Shown here piece by piece: positions 39,377 through 40,416 of a DNA stretch of 40,416 nt. The number at the start of each line of letters is the position of its first letter. Within the stretch, counting starts at the first letter, position 1. The stretch is from a bacterium (GTDB lineage Bacteria > Desulfobacterota > Binatia > UBA12015): the NCBI GenBank assembly GCA_030430245.1, contig JAUIFY010000015.1, forward strand, positions 1 through 40,416. Reading direction: 5' to 3'. The notes under the pieces were generated by a model. That model saw only the letters and a list, made by a program, of their open reading frames with translations, was not told the DNA's origin and searched no databases. A program made the translations under genes and the position numbers.

Positions 39377-40416
39377 TTGCCTACGAGCCGCCACTCGCCT
39401 TCGTCACTCCTTCGCGGCACCGGCTTCGTGCTCGCGTCGCTCTTGCTCCGTCTCGCGTGGCCCTCCGCCGCCCCGGCGCAGCCGACGATCGCCCTGAGCG
39501 TCGACGTCGGCGGGGATCCCGGCAACGACGTCTCCGATGCGCCCTCGATCTCGGAGGAGGGTCGCTACGTCGCCTTTGCGAGCAAGGCGACGGACCTGAT
39601 CGCCCTCGACACCAACGGGCGGACCGACGTCTTCGTGCGCGACCGGGTCTCGGGGACGACCGTGCGCGTGAGCGTGAGCTCCGCCGGGGTCGCGGCGGAT
39701 CGCGACTGTGAGAACCCGTCGATCTCTCGGAACGGGCGTTGGGTGGCGTTCGATTCGACCGCGACCAACCTCGTCGCGGCCGACGGGAACGGCGTCCGCG
39801 ACGTCTTTCTGCACGATCGGGACGTGGATGAGGACGGGATCTTCGACGAACCCGGCGAGATCTCGACGATTCGCGTGAGCGTGGACGAATTCGGACTCGA
39901 GCGGACCCGTGCGAGCAGTGTCGCCTCGGTCTCGGCCGACGGGGAGTACGTGGCGTTCCAGGGCAACAAGTCCTCCGGTCAGTCGGACATCTTGATCTTC
40001 GATGCGGTTGCCGGGACGACGATCGTCGCGAGTGTGGATTCGGCGGGAGCCGTCGGGAACGGGGATTCCGAGAACCCCCAGATCTCGGCGTCGGGTCGCT
40101 ACCTCGTCTACGACTCGAACTCGGACAACCTGGTGGCGGCCGACGGGAACGGGAAGATCGACTCCTTCCTGCACGACCGTGACACCGACGAGGACGGCAT
40201 CTTCGACGAGGTCGGGGAGATCTCGACCATCCGGGTGAGCGTGGACTCCGTGGGGGCCGAAGCGAACGATCACAGTCGATACCCGTGGGTCTCGGACGAC
40301 GGCCGGTTCGTCGTCTTCGCCAGTACGGCGGACGATCTCGTTGGCTCCGACGCGAACGGAAAGCGCGACGTGTTCCTCCGCGACGTCGCTGGAGGCAGCA
40401 CGACGCTGGTGAGCCA
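39377..40416 (+). CDS. secreted TolB/PD40-like beta-propeller protein (3' end outside window)
   Basis: A frame from TTG 39377 stays open to the window end (346 codons). GGGAGGA at about 39366-39372 precedes the TTG at normal spacing, and the first 34 residues form a signal peptide (LLRGTGFVLASLLL, ending APA before QP). The mature part shows PD40/TolB-type blades: PSISEEGRYVAFASKATDL, PSISRNGRWVAFDSTATNL, ASVSADGEYVAFQGNK, PQISASGRYLVYDSNSDNL and PWVSDDGRFVVFASTADDL, each followed by a D-x-x-x-R-DVF(L/V)xD strand. Such secreted propellers serve binding roles. It is 22 bases after the beta-helix gene, the fourth gene of the cluster. Confidence 0.8.
   Translation, partial: MPTSRHSPSSLLRGTGFVLASLLLRLAWPSAAPAQPTIALSVDVGGDPGNDVSDAPSISEEGRYVAFASKATDLIALDTNGRTDVFVRDRVSGTTVRVSVSSAGVAADRDCENPSISRNGRWVAFDSTATNLVAADGNGVRDVFLHDRDVDEDGIFDEPGEISTIRVSVDEFGLERTRASSVASVSADGEYVAFQGNKSSGQSDILIFDAVAGTTIVASVDSAGAVGNGDSENPQISASGRYLVYDSNSDNLVAADGNGKIDSFLHDRDTDEDGIFDEVGEISTIRVSVDSVGAEANDHSRYPWVSDDGRFVVFASTADDLVGSDANGKRDVFLRDVAGGSTTLVS
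39770..40261 (+). repeat. two near-identical propeller blades, 360-base period
   Basis: Bases 39770-39901 and 40130-40261 encode 44-residue copies beginning LVAADGNG and containing FLHDRD, DEDGIFDE, GEISTIRVSVD. They differ at about eight residues. The 360-base period equals two or three propeller blades, so this looks like recent duplication of a blade set. Confidence 0.7.

Noticed and set aside
1-40416. Mobile elements, prophage, CRISPR arrays or tRNA genes
   Set aside because: No transposase, integrase, direct-repeat array or tRNA-like cloverleaf with a CCA or T-loop motif was seen in reading through.

Overview
This is a roughly 40 kb stretch of very GC-rich, densely coded bacterial chromosome. 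The gene content points to a Gram-negative, aerobic heterotroph: a proton-pumping complex I membrane arm, cell-wall recycling kinases, a LytM-type peptidase, an FtsB-like divisome protein and a coenzyme B12-dependent (class II) ribonucleotide reductase. The abundance of acyl-CoA dehydrogenase-family proteins, an MMPL/RND exporter and a large secreted-protein cluster would fit a delta-proteobacterial-grade lineage such as Desulfobacterota/Binatota or Myxococcota. That placement is inference; there is no rRNA or other phylogenetic marker here. I saw no tRNA, rRNA, CRISPR array, transposase, integrase or phage gene.

Layout. Positions 1-7023 (+) hold lipid/acyl-CoA genes: a 5'-truncated RND/MMPL exporter, two acyl-CoA dehydrogenases, a crotonase-family protein and a GT-C type membrane glycosyltransferase-like protein. 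Positions 7046-10254 (-) hold a probable operon dciA - LytM/M23 peptidase - unknown protein. Positions 10255-13470 (+) hold nrdJ behind a promoter that overlaps a strong NrdR-box candidate, followed by a long leader. An ftsB-like gene (-) and a very lysine-rich histone H1-like gene (+) with a near-consensus promoter follow. From 15086 to 19257 there are an alpha/beta hydrolase with an Asp at the nucleophile position, an APS-reductase type CysH, AnmK and a patatin-like phospholipase. Positions 19537-22653 (+) are a tight three-gene operon: an ACAD-like flavoprotein without a visible catalytic base, a PhnD-like binding-fold protein without a signal peptide, and a TusA-like/diiron ferritin-like fusion. 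I consider this the best candidate for an undescribed pathway.

Positions 22693-24488 (-) encode AmgK and MurU. With the nearby AnmK, they supply several steps of the anabolic recycling of N-acetylmuramic acid. Positions 24558-31851 (+) encode NuoA-H-J-K-L-M-N, the complex I membrane arm, with no NuoB, C, D, E, F, G or I between them. nuoL is split by an apparent one-base deletion. Positions 32170-40416 (+) form a probable operon of four secreted proteins: a YVTN propeller plus DUF11 repeats, a PQQ-like propeller, a beta-helix protein with Cys-rich and thrombospondin-type-3-like segments, and a TolB-like propeller that runs off the window. Two of them end in what looks like the same lysine-rich beta domain.

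Start codons were chosen from ribosome-binding sites and family alignment from memory. GTG and TTG starts are common here, and several starts are uncertain by a few codons.
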